A DNA stretch of 14,540 bases. Origin: PALSA-505 sp035308365 (GTDB lineage Bacteria; Actinomycetota; Actinomycetes; Streptosporangiales; Streptosporangiaceae). Shown piece after piece: positions 6,549 through 13,721 of the stretch. The translations under genes and the position numbers were made by a program. The stretch spans positions 1-14,540 of the forward strand of contig DATGGU010000063.1 in assembly GCA_035308365.1 (NCBI GenBank), written 5' to 3'. Under the pieces are notes generated by a model that was given only the letters and a program-made list of their open reading frames with translations, searched no databases and was not told the DNA's origin. Within the stretch, counting starts at the first letter, position 1; every line of letters begins with the position of its first letter.

Positions 6549-7778
6549 ATGAGCACCCTGACAACTGCCGGGCCGCGCCAGGACACCCCACAACCGGCCG
6601 GCGAGCGGCGCCGGCGCCTGGCCAGCGGCCCGCTCGCCGGTGTGTTCGGATCCGAGTTCGCCGCGCTGACCAGCTTCTACCTGCTACTCTCCGTGACCCC
6701 GATGTACGCTGCGGCGGGCGCGGGAAGCGTGGGAGCCGGTCTCGTCACCGCCGTGCTCCTGCTGGGTACGGTGACCGCGGAGCTGGCCGCGCCACTGCTG
6801 CTGACCAGGTTCGGGCACCGTACCCTGCTGGCAGCCGGTTCGCTGTTGATGGGAGTGCCGGTCCTGGCGCTGCTGCCGGGCGGCCCGCTAGGAATCATCG
6901 TGGCGGTCAGCTTCGTCCGCGGTGTCGGCTTCGGCCTCTGCACCGTCCTCACCGGCGCTCTCACCGCGATGCTGCTGCCGCCCGAGCGCCGGGGCGAAGG
7001 ACTCGGCCTGTTCGGGGTCGTGGCCACCGCGCCGGGAATCATAGCCCTGCCGGCCGGTGTCTGGCTCGCCGGTCACAGCAGCGTCACCGTGGTGGTCGCC
7101 CTGACGGCCATCACCGCTCTGGTTCCGCTGGCCACCCTCCCCCGCCTGCCTGGCGGCGGCCCCGGCCACCGTTCGGCGCAGGCAGGTGGCGGCCGCCCGG
7201 CCGGCCTGCTGGCCAGCCTTCGCCAGCGTGGGCAGCTACGGCCCTTCCTCATCTTCGCGGCCACCACCATGCCCGCCGGCGTGATCGTCTCCTTCCTCCC
7301 GCTGGCCGCCGGGGTATCTGGCAACGTCGCCACCGTCGGCCTGCTGGCCCAGGCCCTGACCGCCACGCTCAGCCGCTGGTGGGCGGGCCGCTCAGGCGAC
7401 CGGCACGGTCACACGAGCCTCCTGGTGCCGGCGCTGGCCATAGCGTCCGCCGGAATGATCACCATGCTCTGGCTGTCCTCCCCGGCGGCGGTCATCATCG
7501 GCATGTGCCTGTTCGGCACCGGCTTCGGGATCGCCCAGAACGCCACGTTCACGCTGATGATCGACCGGATGCCCCCGGCCGGAACCGGCACGGCCAGCGC
7601 CCTGTGGAACCTGGCCTACGACGGCGGCTACGGCGCAGGCCCGGCCCTGTTCGGCCTGTTCGTCACCCACACCGGCTTCCCAGTCGCATTCGCCCTGACG
7701 GCCGCCCTGATGGTCGCCGCCCTCCCAGCCGCCCGCCGGGAGCACGCGGCCCCGGTCACGCCCGTGGCCGCTCCTTGA
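6549..7778 (+). CDS. Major facilitator superfamily transporter, probable drug/metabolite exporter
   Basis: This 409-residue integral membrane protein has about twelve hydrophobic helices in two halves, split by a basic, Gly/Pro-rich loop near residues 200-225 (LPGGGPGHRSAQAGGGR). The N-terminal tail GERRRRLASGPLAG is basic and cytoplasmic, and the first helix begins VFGSEFAALTSFYLLLS. Repeated Gly-rich helices and LLTRFGHRTLLAAGSLLMG after helix 2 (motif A-like G-x-x-x-D/R-R-x-G region) are typical of MFS antiporters. The substrate is unknown. The ATG at 6549 starts the conserved part; the frame is open much further upstream only because it runs antisense to the regulator, and a GTG at 6519 is a less likely alternative. 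It is divergent from the MocR regulator, which probably responds to the exported compound or a related amine. Its 3' end overlaps the convergent next gene by 23 bases. Confidence 0.9.
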   Translation: MSTLTTAGPRQDTPQPAGERRRRLASGPLAGVFGSEFAALTSFYLLLSVTPMYAAAGAGSVGAGLVTAVLLLGTVTAELAAPLLLTRFGHRTLLAAGSLLMGVPVLALLPGGPLGIIVAVSFVRGVGFGLCTVLTGALTAMLLPPERRGEGLGLFGVVATAPGIIALPAGVWLAGHSSVTVVVALTAITALVPLATLPRLPGGGPGHRSAQAGGGRPAGLLASLRQRGQLRPFLIFAATTMPAGVIVSFLPLAAGVSGNVATVGLLAQALTATLSRWWAGRSGDRHGHTSLLVPALAIASAGMITMLWLSSPAAVIIGMCLFGTGFGIAQNATFTLMIDRMPPAGTGTASALWNLAYDGGYGAGPALFGLFVTHTGFPVAFALTAALMVAALPAARREHAAPVTPVAAP

Positions 7779-8235
7779 TCCCGGCGGCGAGCAACTCGAC
7801 GACCTCGGCGATGCGTACCGCGCGCAATTCTGGCCGCCGGGCCGTCGCGTTGATCCAGCGCAGGTAGCCCTTGCGGTAGAACTGCGCCAGCGTGTCGAAG
7901 AACTCACCGGCGGCCGGGTTGGCATCCAGTGCCGCCCGGATATCCTCGGCGAGATCATCTCGCTGCGGACCCTCAGGCGCCAGCTCGGCGACCACATTAT
8001 CGCCGACGGCGACCTCCGCGTCACGCACCCACATCGGGGCAAGGGCGAGCACCCAGCCACCATCGCCCCGCGTGATCCGCCCGCGAACCTGCCTGCCGTC
8101 GATCGTCCCACCCACGGGATGATCAGCCTTCACCCCCCACACCTGGTCCGGGTCGAACGGAATCACGATCACCGCGCTACCGCGCGGCCCAGCCTCAACG
8201 TGGGCATTGAATCGCTGCACCCGCATACCCATCAT
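7756..8235 (-). CDS. DUF1905 / YdeI (OmpD-associated)-like protein
   Basis: This is a 159-residue soluble protein with two parts. Residues about 4-90 form a DUF1905-type beta-barrel (RVQRFNAHVE, IVIPFDPDQVWG, VGGTIDGRQVRGRI, DAEVAVGDNVVAELAPEG). Residues about 95-155 resemble the YdeI/OmdA C-terminal module (DIRAALDANPAAGEFFDTL, YLRWINATARRPE, RIAEVVELLAAG). Related proteins are annotated as bacteriocin-protection or simply uncharacterised; the molecular function is not established. The three start choices are M1, M2 (directly following) and M4 (8226); none has a good ribosome site. The gene is convergent with the MFS gene and overlaps its end by 23 bases, with no terminator between. A palindromic GTTAC-type element lies just upstream and may be its operator. 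Confidence 0.85.
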   Translation of the reverse strand: MMGMRVQRFNAHVEAGPRGSAVIVIPFDPDQVWGVKADHPVGGTIDGRQVRGRITRGDGGWVLALAPMWVRDAEVAVGDNVVAELAPEGPQRDDLAEDIRAALDANPAAGEFFDTLAQFYRKGYLRWINATARRPELRAVRIAEVVELLAAGIKERPRA

Positions 8236-8255
8236 CGTGACACGCGGACCGCGAG

Positions 8256-8276
8256 GTTACCCGTTACGTGTAACGG
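8256..8276. promoter_or_regulatory. Palindromic element CCGTTAC-GT-GTAACGG with an extra GTTAC copy
   Basis: Perfect 7-bp arms (8261-8267 and 8270-8276) flank a two-base centre, and a direct GTTAC copy is adjacent at 8256-8260. It lies 20-40 bases upstream of the YdeI-like gene start, the position of a repressor or activator site. Confidence 0.45.
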
Positions 8277-8371
8277 AGAGAAGGTTGATCCCGGTCCGGC
8301 TGCCGCCAGCGCGCCGGGGCGGCACCGGGCGGTCACCAGGACGGGGCGGATGACGCAGGCCAGGCTGGCGT

Positions 8372-8786
8372 TCATCTCGGCGATGCGCTCCAGCCATCCC
8401 GGCCGGCCAGCAGCACCTGCAGCTTGGCCGGTGTGACCTGGCTGTGGCCGCCGAAGGTGGGCACCTGCTCCAGCCATTCGTCCCTGGTGTAGCAACGATC
8501 CCAGCCGAACTGCCACTGCTCCGGCTCGCCGGACCCACCCGCCTGGACCATCCCGTCGGCCGCTGTCCCGCACATGATCCGGTAGGAATCCATGACCGGC
8601 CTGACCCAGGGGTTGAACGGCAGGCCGGGCCGCACCTGGGCGTAGACCCCGGCAAAGGCTTCGGCCAGCTCGGGCGGGAGCTGAGCCGCGTTCCAGAACA
8701 CCGCGAGCAGGCCGCCGCGGCGCAGCGCCTGAGCCGCCTTGGCCGCGCCCGCGACCGGGTCCACCCGGTGCCGTGCGGGAACCGCC
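8372..8786 (-). pseudogene. Remnant of a class I SAM-dependent methyltransferase (C-terminal half)
   Basis: The minus-strand frame reads HRVDPVAGAAKAAQALRRGG followed by LLAVFWNAAQLPPELAEAF, then GLPFNPWVRP, GEPEQWQFGWDRCYTRDEWLEQ and VPTFGGHSQ. These segments match the post-Rossmann half of small-molecule methyltransferases, where WHWVDP-type sequence leads into LRPGG and an AVFWN strand. The N-terminal SAM-binding motif I is absent: upstream the frame runs at once into the end of the next gene (stop at 8790). At the 3' end the frame breaks off in RDGWSASPR, whereas another frame continues with LERIAEMNASLACVIRPV then LVTARCR, suggesting a frameshift or rearranged end. The gene is therefore judged non-functional. 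No promoter or start is identifiable. Confidence 0.7.
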
Positions 8787-8789
8787 GCC

Positions 8790-9413
8790 CTAGCTGCGGA
8801 CCAGTGGCGTGTCCGGTTGCGTCTCGGCCAGGCCGCCGGCATAGAAATGACGCGCCGTGCCGATCAGCTCATCCAGCGGCGGCCACCACGGCCCGTGCCG
8901 CAGCGACCTGAGCGCGTCCAGCACACGGGCTGCCTGGTCCGGTTGCCGGGTGACGGCGGCGACGGCCACCCGGCGTGGCCGGGCCGCGCGCAGCGGTCCC
9001 AGGTACAGGTCCGGACCGGTACCGTCCGGCTGTGCGGAGGCCACTACCAGGTAATAGTCGGGCAGCTCGAACCGTTTGTCCCGCCAGGCTGACAGCGCCT
9101 GCGCGGCCTGTTCCTCGAATCCGCCCGCCCCGGCCGGCCCGCCGGCCACGTCCCACATCGACCGCCAGGCGGCCGCCACGCCGGCCAGCGGGTCCTCCGG
9201 CACGATCACGTAGGCAGCGTGCCGCCGGGTGGCCTCCCGCATCGCCAGCGCGCCGGGTTCCCAGGCGGGACGGGCCGCCGCAGCCTCTTGGCCGCCGGAT
9301 CCGGCGGCAGGGGCGCGGGCCACCGAGACGTTCCCTGACCGGCCCAGCTCGGTCAGCAACCCCTCGTCAGCATCACCGACGAGGACCACCACCGTGGAAG
9401 ACTCACGCCGCAT
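8790..9413 (-). CDS. Conserved-looking hypothetical protein, function unknown
   Basis: This 207-residue soluble protein is not assigned to any family I can name. It starts STVVVLVGDADEGLLTELG, which looks like the first strand-turn-helix of an alpha/beta domain. It then has an Ala-rich linker with repeated basic and acidic pairs, the segment YVIVPEDPLAGVAAAW, a Trp-rich helix (WRSMWDVAGG), LPDYYLVVASA followed by DLYLGPLRAARPRRVAVAAV, and a C-terminal helix with HGPWWPPLDELIGTARHFYA. Strong strand/helix alternation and normal codon use argue for a real gene. Its ATG overlaps the TGA (9403-9405) of a truncated membrane-protein end by 11 bases, so it was probably once the second gene of a coupled pair. 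The flanks are decayed genes, so its own promoter may be lost. Confidence 0.7.
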   Translation of the reverse strand: MRRESSTVVVLVGDADEGLLTELGRSGNVSVARAPAAGSGGQEAAAARPAWEPGALAMREATRRHAAYVIVPEDPLAGVAAAWRSMWDVAGGPAGAGGFEEQAAQALSAWRDKRFELPDYYLVVASAQPDGTGPDLYLGPLRAARPRRVAVAAVTRQPDQAARVLDALRSLRHGPWWPPLDELIGTARHFYAGGLAETQPDTPLVRS

Positions 9414-9570
9414 CGCTCGATTTTAAGCGGCTGCGGGAAACTGCCCGTTGGGTGCGGGCAGCCCGGCGGGTGTGCAGCCTCCGGATCCCCTCGACGGCGG
9501 CGCTGATCATGATGGTAAGGCCGAGGGCGGCCAGCAGCCCGGCCGCGGGGCGCTGCACGAGCTGCTCAGC
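9403..9570 (-). pseudogene. C-terminal remnant of a minus-strand membrane protein
   Basis: The frame ending in TGA at 9403-9405 reads AEQLVQRPAAGLLAALG, LTIMISAAVEGIRRLHTRR and AARTQRAVSRSRLKSSDAA: one hydrophobic helix followed by a basic tail, as at the cytoplasmic end of a membrane protein. Upstream of about 9570 the frame enters the antisense of the TerC remnant, so the rest of the gene is missing. The 11-base overlap with the following ORF supports it as a former real gene end. The family is unknown. Confidence 0.4.
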
Positions 9571-9571
9571 C

Positions 9572-9820
9572 CTGACCGGTGCGGCCGGGCGGCTGCGCTA
9601 CCTCCAGCCGGGGCTGGGCGTGATCCTGCTCGGCGTCGCCGCCAAGATGCTGCTGGCCGACGTCTGGACCATCCCGGTCTGGGCATCGCTCGGCTTCACG
9701 GCCACCGTCCTGGCCGTCGTGGTGGCCGCGTCCCGGCTGACCACCGTCAGCACGCGCTCTTCCCCGGCCCGGGGTCGTAGTGCACGGTCAGCGCCAGCCG
9801 GGCCGCCGGGGTGTAGTTGA
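9572..9820 (+). pseudogene. C-terminal remnant of a TerC-family membrane protein
   Basis: From about 9572 the plus strand reads LTGAAGRLRYLQPGLGVILL, then GVAAKMLLADVWTIPVWASL and GFTATVLAVVVAASRL. This matches the last two membrane helices of TerC/Alx-type proteins (pattern RYLxxGLxxILxxVxxKMLLADVxxIPxWxSL). No TerC sequence precedes it: the upstream bases instead encode, on the other strand, the end of a different membrane protein. At least five helices and the metal-binding acidic residues of TerC are missing, so the piece cannot function. The frame runs on to a stop at 9818-9820, overlapping the end of the convergent dioxygenase gene. Confidence 0.65.
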
Positions 9821-10418
9821 ACGTGCCGGAGTGCCACAGGTCGGCGGCGTCGAACAGGATCACCGACCCGGCCGGGGCGATGATCTTCACCTCGTCCGGG
9901 TGCGGGCCCATCCCGGTCGCGTACCCGTGCTCCATGTCGATCGGCGGCTCGGCGCGCAGGTGCGAGCCGGGGATCACCCGGAGCGGGCCGCTGTCGCGGG
10001 TGAACGGCGTGATGCACCACATGGCCGACAGCGTCCGCCAGGTCTCGCCGGCCCGGCGATCCGCGTAGTCCGGGTGCAGGCCCTGCTCGCCCGCACCAGG
10101 GATGGGCGCCCGCAGGTCCAGGGACCTGACGTGCCAGGCATCGCCCAGCACCAGGGTGGCCGCGTCGGCCAGCAGCGGATGCTGGTGGAAGTCAGTGAAG
10201 TCAGGGTCGGCCACGTCGAAGCTGGCCATTACGCACGCTTCGTCGGTGTCCAGGCTGGGATTGTCGGCCCAGGCTGCCACCGTCTGCCGTACCAGCTCCG
10301 CCAGGCGGCTGCGCGCCGGGGTGATCGCCGTCTCATCCAGCAGGGATCGCACCACCAGGTAACCCTGGCCGAGCAGGAATCTGCGCTGCTGCGCGCTGAG
10401 CTTCGCCTGGGCGGCCAC
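9747..10418 (-). CDS. Phytanoyl-CoA dioxygenase (PhyH) family Fe(II)/2-oxoglutarate oxygenase
   Basis: This is a non-haem iron oxygenase that typically hydroxylates a small molecule or lipid with 2-oxoglutarate as co-substrate. The iron ligands are visible as LHPDYADR (H115 and D117) and DLWHSGTFNYTPAARLAL (H196, with R207 as the 2-oxoglutarate anchor), numbered from GTG 10418. The N-terminus LSAQQRRFLLGQGYLVVRSL is the usual entry to the PhyH domain, and GPLRVIPGSHL is a conserved core loop. The frame is open to a GTG at 10514, but that start would lie 13 bases after a strong terminator hairpin, so the GTG at 10418 is preferred; neither has a good ribosome site. Only about 27 residues follow the last His, shorter than usual, and the end abuts the decayed TerC region, so the C-terminus may be altered. 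Substrate unknown. Confidence 0.87.
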   Translation of the reverse strand: MAAQAKLSAQQRRFLLGQGYLVVRSLLDETAITPARSRLAELVRQTVAAWADNPSLDTDEACVMASFDVADPDFTDFHQHPLLADAATLVLGDAWHVRSLDLRAPIPGAGEQGLHPDYADRRAGETWRTLSAMWCITPFTRDSGPLRVIPGSHLRAEPPIDMEHGYATGMGPHPDEVKIIAPAGSVILFDAADLWHSGTFNYTPAARLALTVHYDPGPGKSAC

Positions 10419-10526
10419 GAATCCGACAGTTGCCCGGTTCCGCCGCGTGCGCAACGCATTTTCAGCGGGCTGGAGCGTTGTAGGCCCGCTGGGCGGCGAT
10501 CCCCAGCGGTTCACCGCCGCGAATGA

Positions 10527-10565
10527 CGCCAGGGCCCGCCGGAACGGTGCCGGCGGGCCCTGGCG
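10527..10565 (-). terminator. Perfect 16-bp terminator hairpin after the protease gene
   Basis: CGCCAGGGCCCGCCGG (10527-10542) and CCGGCGGGCCCTGGCG (10550-10565) are exact reverse complements around a 7-base loop, starting 14 bases beyond the protease stop. No T-run follows. It is the longest perfect stem noticed in the window. Confidence 0.85.
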
Positions 10566-10578
10566 GCCGGTGCGTGCG

Positions 10579-13518
10579 TCAGGTGGACAGGATGACGAAG
10601 GCGTCGACGTCGACCCGCGGATGCCCGGACGTGCCGAGCACCTTCAGGACGAGCGTGTGCGATCCGTTCGCACCCGTGACCACATCAACGATTTCCGCCG
10701 TCTTGACGGAACTGGTGTGGGTGCTGATGGTCTGCGCCGTGCCGGAGTCCAGCTTGACCGTCGCGGAACCCCGGGTGGAACCCTCGGTCGACATCCAGGC
10801 GACCTGGAAGCCGGTGAAGGTCAGCGTCGCCGTCTTCCCCGCCAGGGTGGCGAAGTCGACGGATCCGCCGTTGGCGCCGGCCAGCGTCTGCCGCGTCCAG
10901 CCGGACGAGTACTTGATCGCAGTGCCGTTCTCCTGGATCAGCTTCAGCGTGTACACCTTGCCCGACTTGCCGGCGCTGGTATTGCCGGCGTTGTCAGTCG
11001 CGCTGACCTTGAACTGGTAGGTATGGCCGGCCGGCAGGTTCTTGAAGAACTGCGTTGCGGTGGTGCTGGCGACCGTGGTGAACGCGCCACCGTCCTTGCT
11101 CAGCGAGAGCGTGTAGTGGTTGATGCCGCTGGTCGCGTCGGTGCCATTCCAGGAGATGGCCACCGGGACCCCGGACGACCCGACCGGGCCGACGTTGTTG
11201 CGCAGCTTGACGGTCGGTGCCGAGGTGATGGATGGCGGGACGGAGTCATAGCACAGCGGGCCGTCGGTGACATCACCGGACTGCAGGCCCATGTTGTCCC
11301 ACGCCTCCACGTTGACCGTGTGGCAGCCTTGCCCCTCCGCGGCCAGGTCGAGGCTGCCGGTGGTGGCGTTGACGAACTCGGGGCCGTCGTAGAACGAGTT
11401 GCAGCACCCCGGCGTCGCCTCACTGGTGGGATCGCCCGGGTCGGCGTTCCAGGCGTCGCTGAAGCCTGCCACACCGCCGGCCGGGAACGCGCCGCCGGTG
11501 TCGGTGACGAAGATCCCGATGGTCTGGTCGGTGTTGTACCAGACCCCGGGCGTCTGCCCGGAGAACGTGACAGCCGGCCGTCCGTCGTCGGCCAGCAGGT
11601 GCCAGTTGAACGCCCAGGCGAGCTGGAGCATGTTGGCCGAGCCCCATCCGGTCACCAGGTCGTAGCCGGTGCCCGCACAGTAACCAGGGCCGATGTCGTT
11701 GCTGTTGCAACCGGAGGTGATGTCGTAGAAGGGATTGTGCGGCGCGCCGTTGAGCGCCGACTCATAGAGCGGGTAGTTGGCGTTCCCGAACGGTGCACAG
11801 GCAGACGAGCCCGAGCCGCAGATGTTTCCTTCGTACAGCAGATAGGCATCCTCCTGGGCGAAGAACCCAGCCAGTTCCGGCGCGACGATGCTGGTCCCGC
11901 CGTTGCCGCTGAGACTTCCGCCGAAGTAGAAGTTCTGCGGCGAGTTGAACCAGTCCGCGTTCAGCGAGATGTCCGGGACCCCGCGCGACCCACTGCCACA
12001 CGGCTGGTTGCCCTGGAAGGAGGGGGCGCCGAACATGGAGCTGCAGCCACCGCCCGAGCCGCCGTCGTTGGAGCCGCAGCCGTCCGGCCCGCCGGACCAG
12101 GCGACCTCACTGTTGTAGACCGGCCCGGAACTCAGGCTGAGCGTCGTCCCGCCGGCGCCGACCACGTTCGGGTCCGAGGCCGGGAAGCTGACCGACAGAT
12201 TGGCGCAGTTGTCGTAGGCGCCCCGGTCCCCGGACGCCGCGGTCAGCGACCACCCCTGCCCGGTCATCTCGCTGAAGATGGCGTCGCGGGTGCTCATCTC
12301 GCTCGAGTTGCACCCGAAGAACTCGGTGCAGCTCCAGCTCGTGCTGAACACCCGGGCGGCGTTGTCGCTCACCATCTGGTTGTACATGTCGGTGAACGTG
12401 GAATCGTTGAAGTTGGCCCCGTCGTACAGGTACACCTTGGAAGTGTTCTGGAAGGCCCCGAAACTGTTGGACATGGCGGTCGACCACTCCATGTCCATGG
12501 TCCCCTCGGCGTCACAGCAGGAGGGAGTGCCGTCGATGTACACCTCCTGGATGTTGTAGGCCAGGTAGGGATACTCGGCCTGGAACCCGGCCATGTCGCT
12601 GAGGTTCTGCGAGCCGAAGGTCGCGATGGCGATCGACGTCGTGTTCGGTGAGCTGCCCGGGTTGCCCAGCGGGTTACAGCAGTGGCCCTGCCGGTAGAGC
12701 GCGTTGTAGTCGTAGGCCTGTGAGCTGTAGATATCTGTCGGGTCGTAGGCGCCGTTGGTGATGTGGGCCGTCACGCCGCGGGTGAGGTGTCCCAGCGCGT
12801 GCCGCCAGGACCGTTCGGCCGCGAGCAGCTTCGCGTGGCTACCGCTGGCCGCGGCGTGTGGGCCCACGCGGACGGTGGGCCCCGGCACGTAAGGCCGGCT
12901 GGCCGGCTCGGCGGCCGTGTGCGAGGCCGGGAACATGGTCTGCAGGCTGCTCAGGCCCTCGACCGATTCCACGATGCCGGCCAGCGACGCCGGCAGCACC
13001 GGGTCGTGGTTGTTGGCGAAGAAGGTCTTGGTGCCGAGCCGGTAGTTGTTGAGCTGGACCCCCAGCGCCTTCTCGATGGCGCCGACGTGCCCGGCCAGGT
13101 CCACGATCAGCCGGTTCGGGTACAGGTGGGTCACGGTCAGGCCGGCCCCCCTGGCCCAGGAGACGACCGCGCGCTGCTCGGCGGCGCTCGGGCCGAACCG
13201 GGCGGTCCACTGCGCTGTGCTCAGGTACTTGTGGAACAGCGGTGAGCGCTTGTCCTGGATGCTTCGGAGATACTGCGCCTCGGCGGCCATGTGTGGCGGC
13301 CGCAACCCGATCGCGAGCCGGATCGTCCGGGACGGGTTGTACGCCCCGAGGTCGTGCGCTGATCCGTTCCGGACCGGAAGCGGAGTCTGCGAGGTTGCTG
13401 GCCGGCCGGTTTGGACGGCGACGGCGCCCGTGGCCGGCAGCACGAACCCGGCGGTCACCCCCACCGTCATGAGCCCCACGGCCAATCGCAGCCGTCGCGG
13501 CGTAGGTCCAACGCGCAT
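10579..13518 (-). CDS. Secreted S53 family (sedolisin/kumamolisin-type) serine-carboxyl peptidase with FN3 and C-terminal beta domain
   Basis: The protein has 979 residues. An export signal (residues 1-34: basic RRLRLAVG, hydrophobic core, AVA cleavage site) is followed by a pro-kumamolisin activation domain (about 55-195). The S53 catalytic domain (about 265-635) carries Glu338 and Asp342 in EGTMD, oxyanion Asp431 in AASGDRG and nucleophile Ser543 in NGGTSIVAPELAG; the late YDLVTGWGSAN segment is the usual C-terminal end with calcium-site residues. A linker, a fibronectin type III-like domain (about 755-845, ending TYQFKVSATDNAGNTS) and a beta-rich domain (850-979) follow, the latter possibly for substrate or wall binding. 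The family self-processes and cleaves proteins at acid pH. Vicinal Cys pairs occur at 280/281, 334/335 and 705/706. GAAGGAG precedes ATG 13518; the frame is open to 13647, but that extension lacks a ribosome site and would bury the signal peptide. Confidence 0.95.
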   Translation of the reverse strand: MRVGPTPRRLRLAVGLMTVGVTAGFVLPATGAVAVQTGRPATSQTPLPVRNGSAHDLGAYNPSRTIRLAIGLRPPHMAAEAQYLRSIQDKRSPLFHKYLSTAQWTARFGPSAAEQRAVVSWARGAGLTVTHLYPNRLIVDLAGHVGAIEKALGVQLNNYRLGTKTFFANNHDPVLPASLAGIVESVEGLSSLQTMFPASHTAAEPASRPYVPGPTVRVGPHAAASGSHAKLLAAERSWRHALGHLTRGVTAHITNGAYDPTDIYSSQAYDYNALYRQGHCCNPLGNPGSSPNTTSIAIATFGSQNLSDMAGFQAEYPYLAYNIQEVYIDGTPSCCDAEGTMDMEWSTAMSNSFGAFQNTSKVYLYDGANFNDSTFTDMYNQMVSDNAARVFSTSWSCTEFFGCNSSEMSTRDAIFSEMTGQGWSLTAASGDRGAYDNCANLSVSFPASDPNVVGAGGTTLSLSSGPVYNSEVAWSGGPDGCGSNDGGSGGGCSSMFGAPSFQGNQPCGSGSRGVPDISLNADWFNSPQNFYFGGSLSGNGGTSIVAPELAGFFAQEDAYLLYEGNICGSGSSACAPFGNANYPLYESALNGAPHNPFYDITSGCNSNDIGPGYCAGTGYDLVTGWGSANMLQLAWAFNWHLLADDGRPAVTFSGQTPGVWYNTDQTIGIFVTDTGGAFPAGGVAGFSDAWNADPGDPTSEATPGCCNSFYDGPEFVNATTGSLDLAAEGQGCHTVNVEAWDNMGLQSGDVTDGPLCYDSVPPSITSAPTVKLRNNVGPVGSSGVPVAISWNGTDATSGINHYTLSLSKDGGAFTTVASTTATQFFKNLPAGHTYQFKVSATDNAGNTSAGKSGKVYTLKLIQENGTAIKYSSGWTRQTLAGANGGSVDFATLAGKTATLTFTGFQVAWMSTEGSTRGSATVKLDSGTAQTISTHTSSVKTAEIVDVVTGANGSHTLVLKVLGTSGHPRVDVDAFVILST

Positions 13519-13721
13519 ACTGACTACTCCTTCGCGTCTGTCGGCCCGGGACGGCTGGCCGCCCCCCGCAGCCGAAGGGCGGTCTTCGAAACCCCCCAGG
13601 AGGTACAGAGCTCGCTTCGTGCTGGTAAATACACGGCAAAGTAACAAGACTGGCGAAAGAGGTTATTTTTGAGCGAAGTTGCCGTTGAGACGTGTGTTCC
13701 TGACCGCTGGCGCCGAAATGT
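13519..13721 (-). promoter_or_regulatory. Protease upstream region with an AT-rich patch
   Basis: These 203 bases lie between the LOG stop and the protease start. An unusually AT-rich stretch at about 13622-13680 contains several TA-rich hexamers on the minus strand (for example TAACCT and TATTTA) and probably includes the promoter. No -35/-10 pair at proper spacing stands out. A partial hairpin (CCGCCC/GGGCGG around 13560-13583) lies in the leader. Confidence 0.35.

Noticed and set aside
10447..12651. 734-codon plus-strand open frame opposite the protease
   Set aside because: It mirrors the GC-rich protease codons, has no recognisable domain or membrane pattern, and the minus-strand frame is unambiguously a complete S53 peptidase.
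13519..13647. Upstream extension of the protease frame to 13647
   Set aside because: ATG 13518 has a good ribosome site and a proper signal peptide; the extension lacks both.
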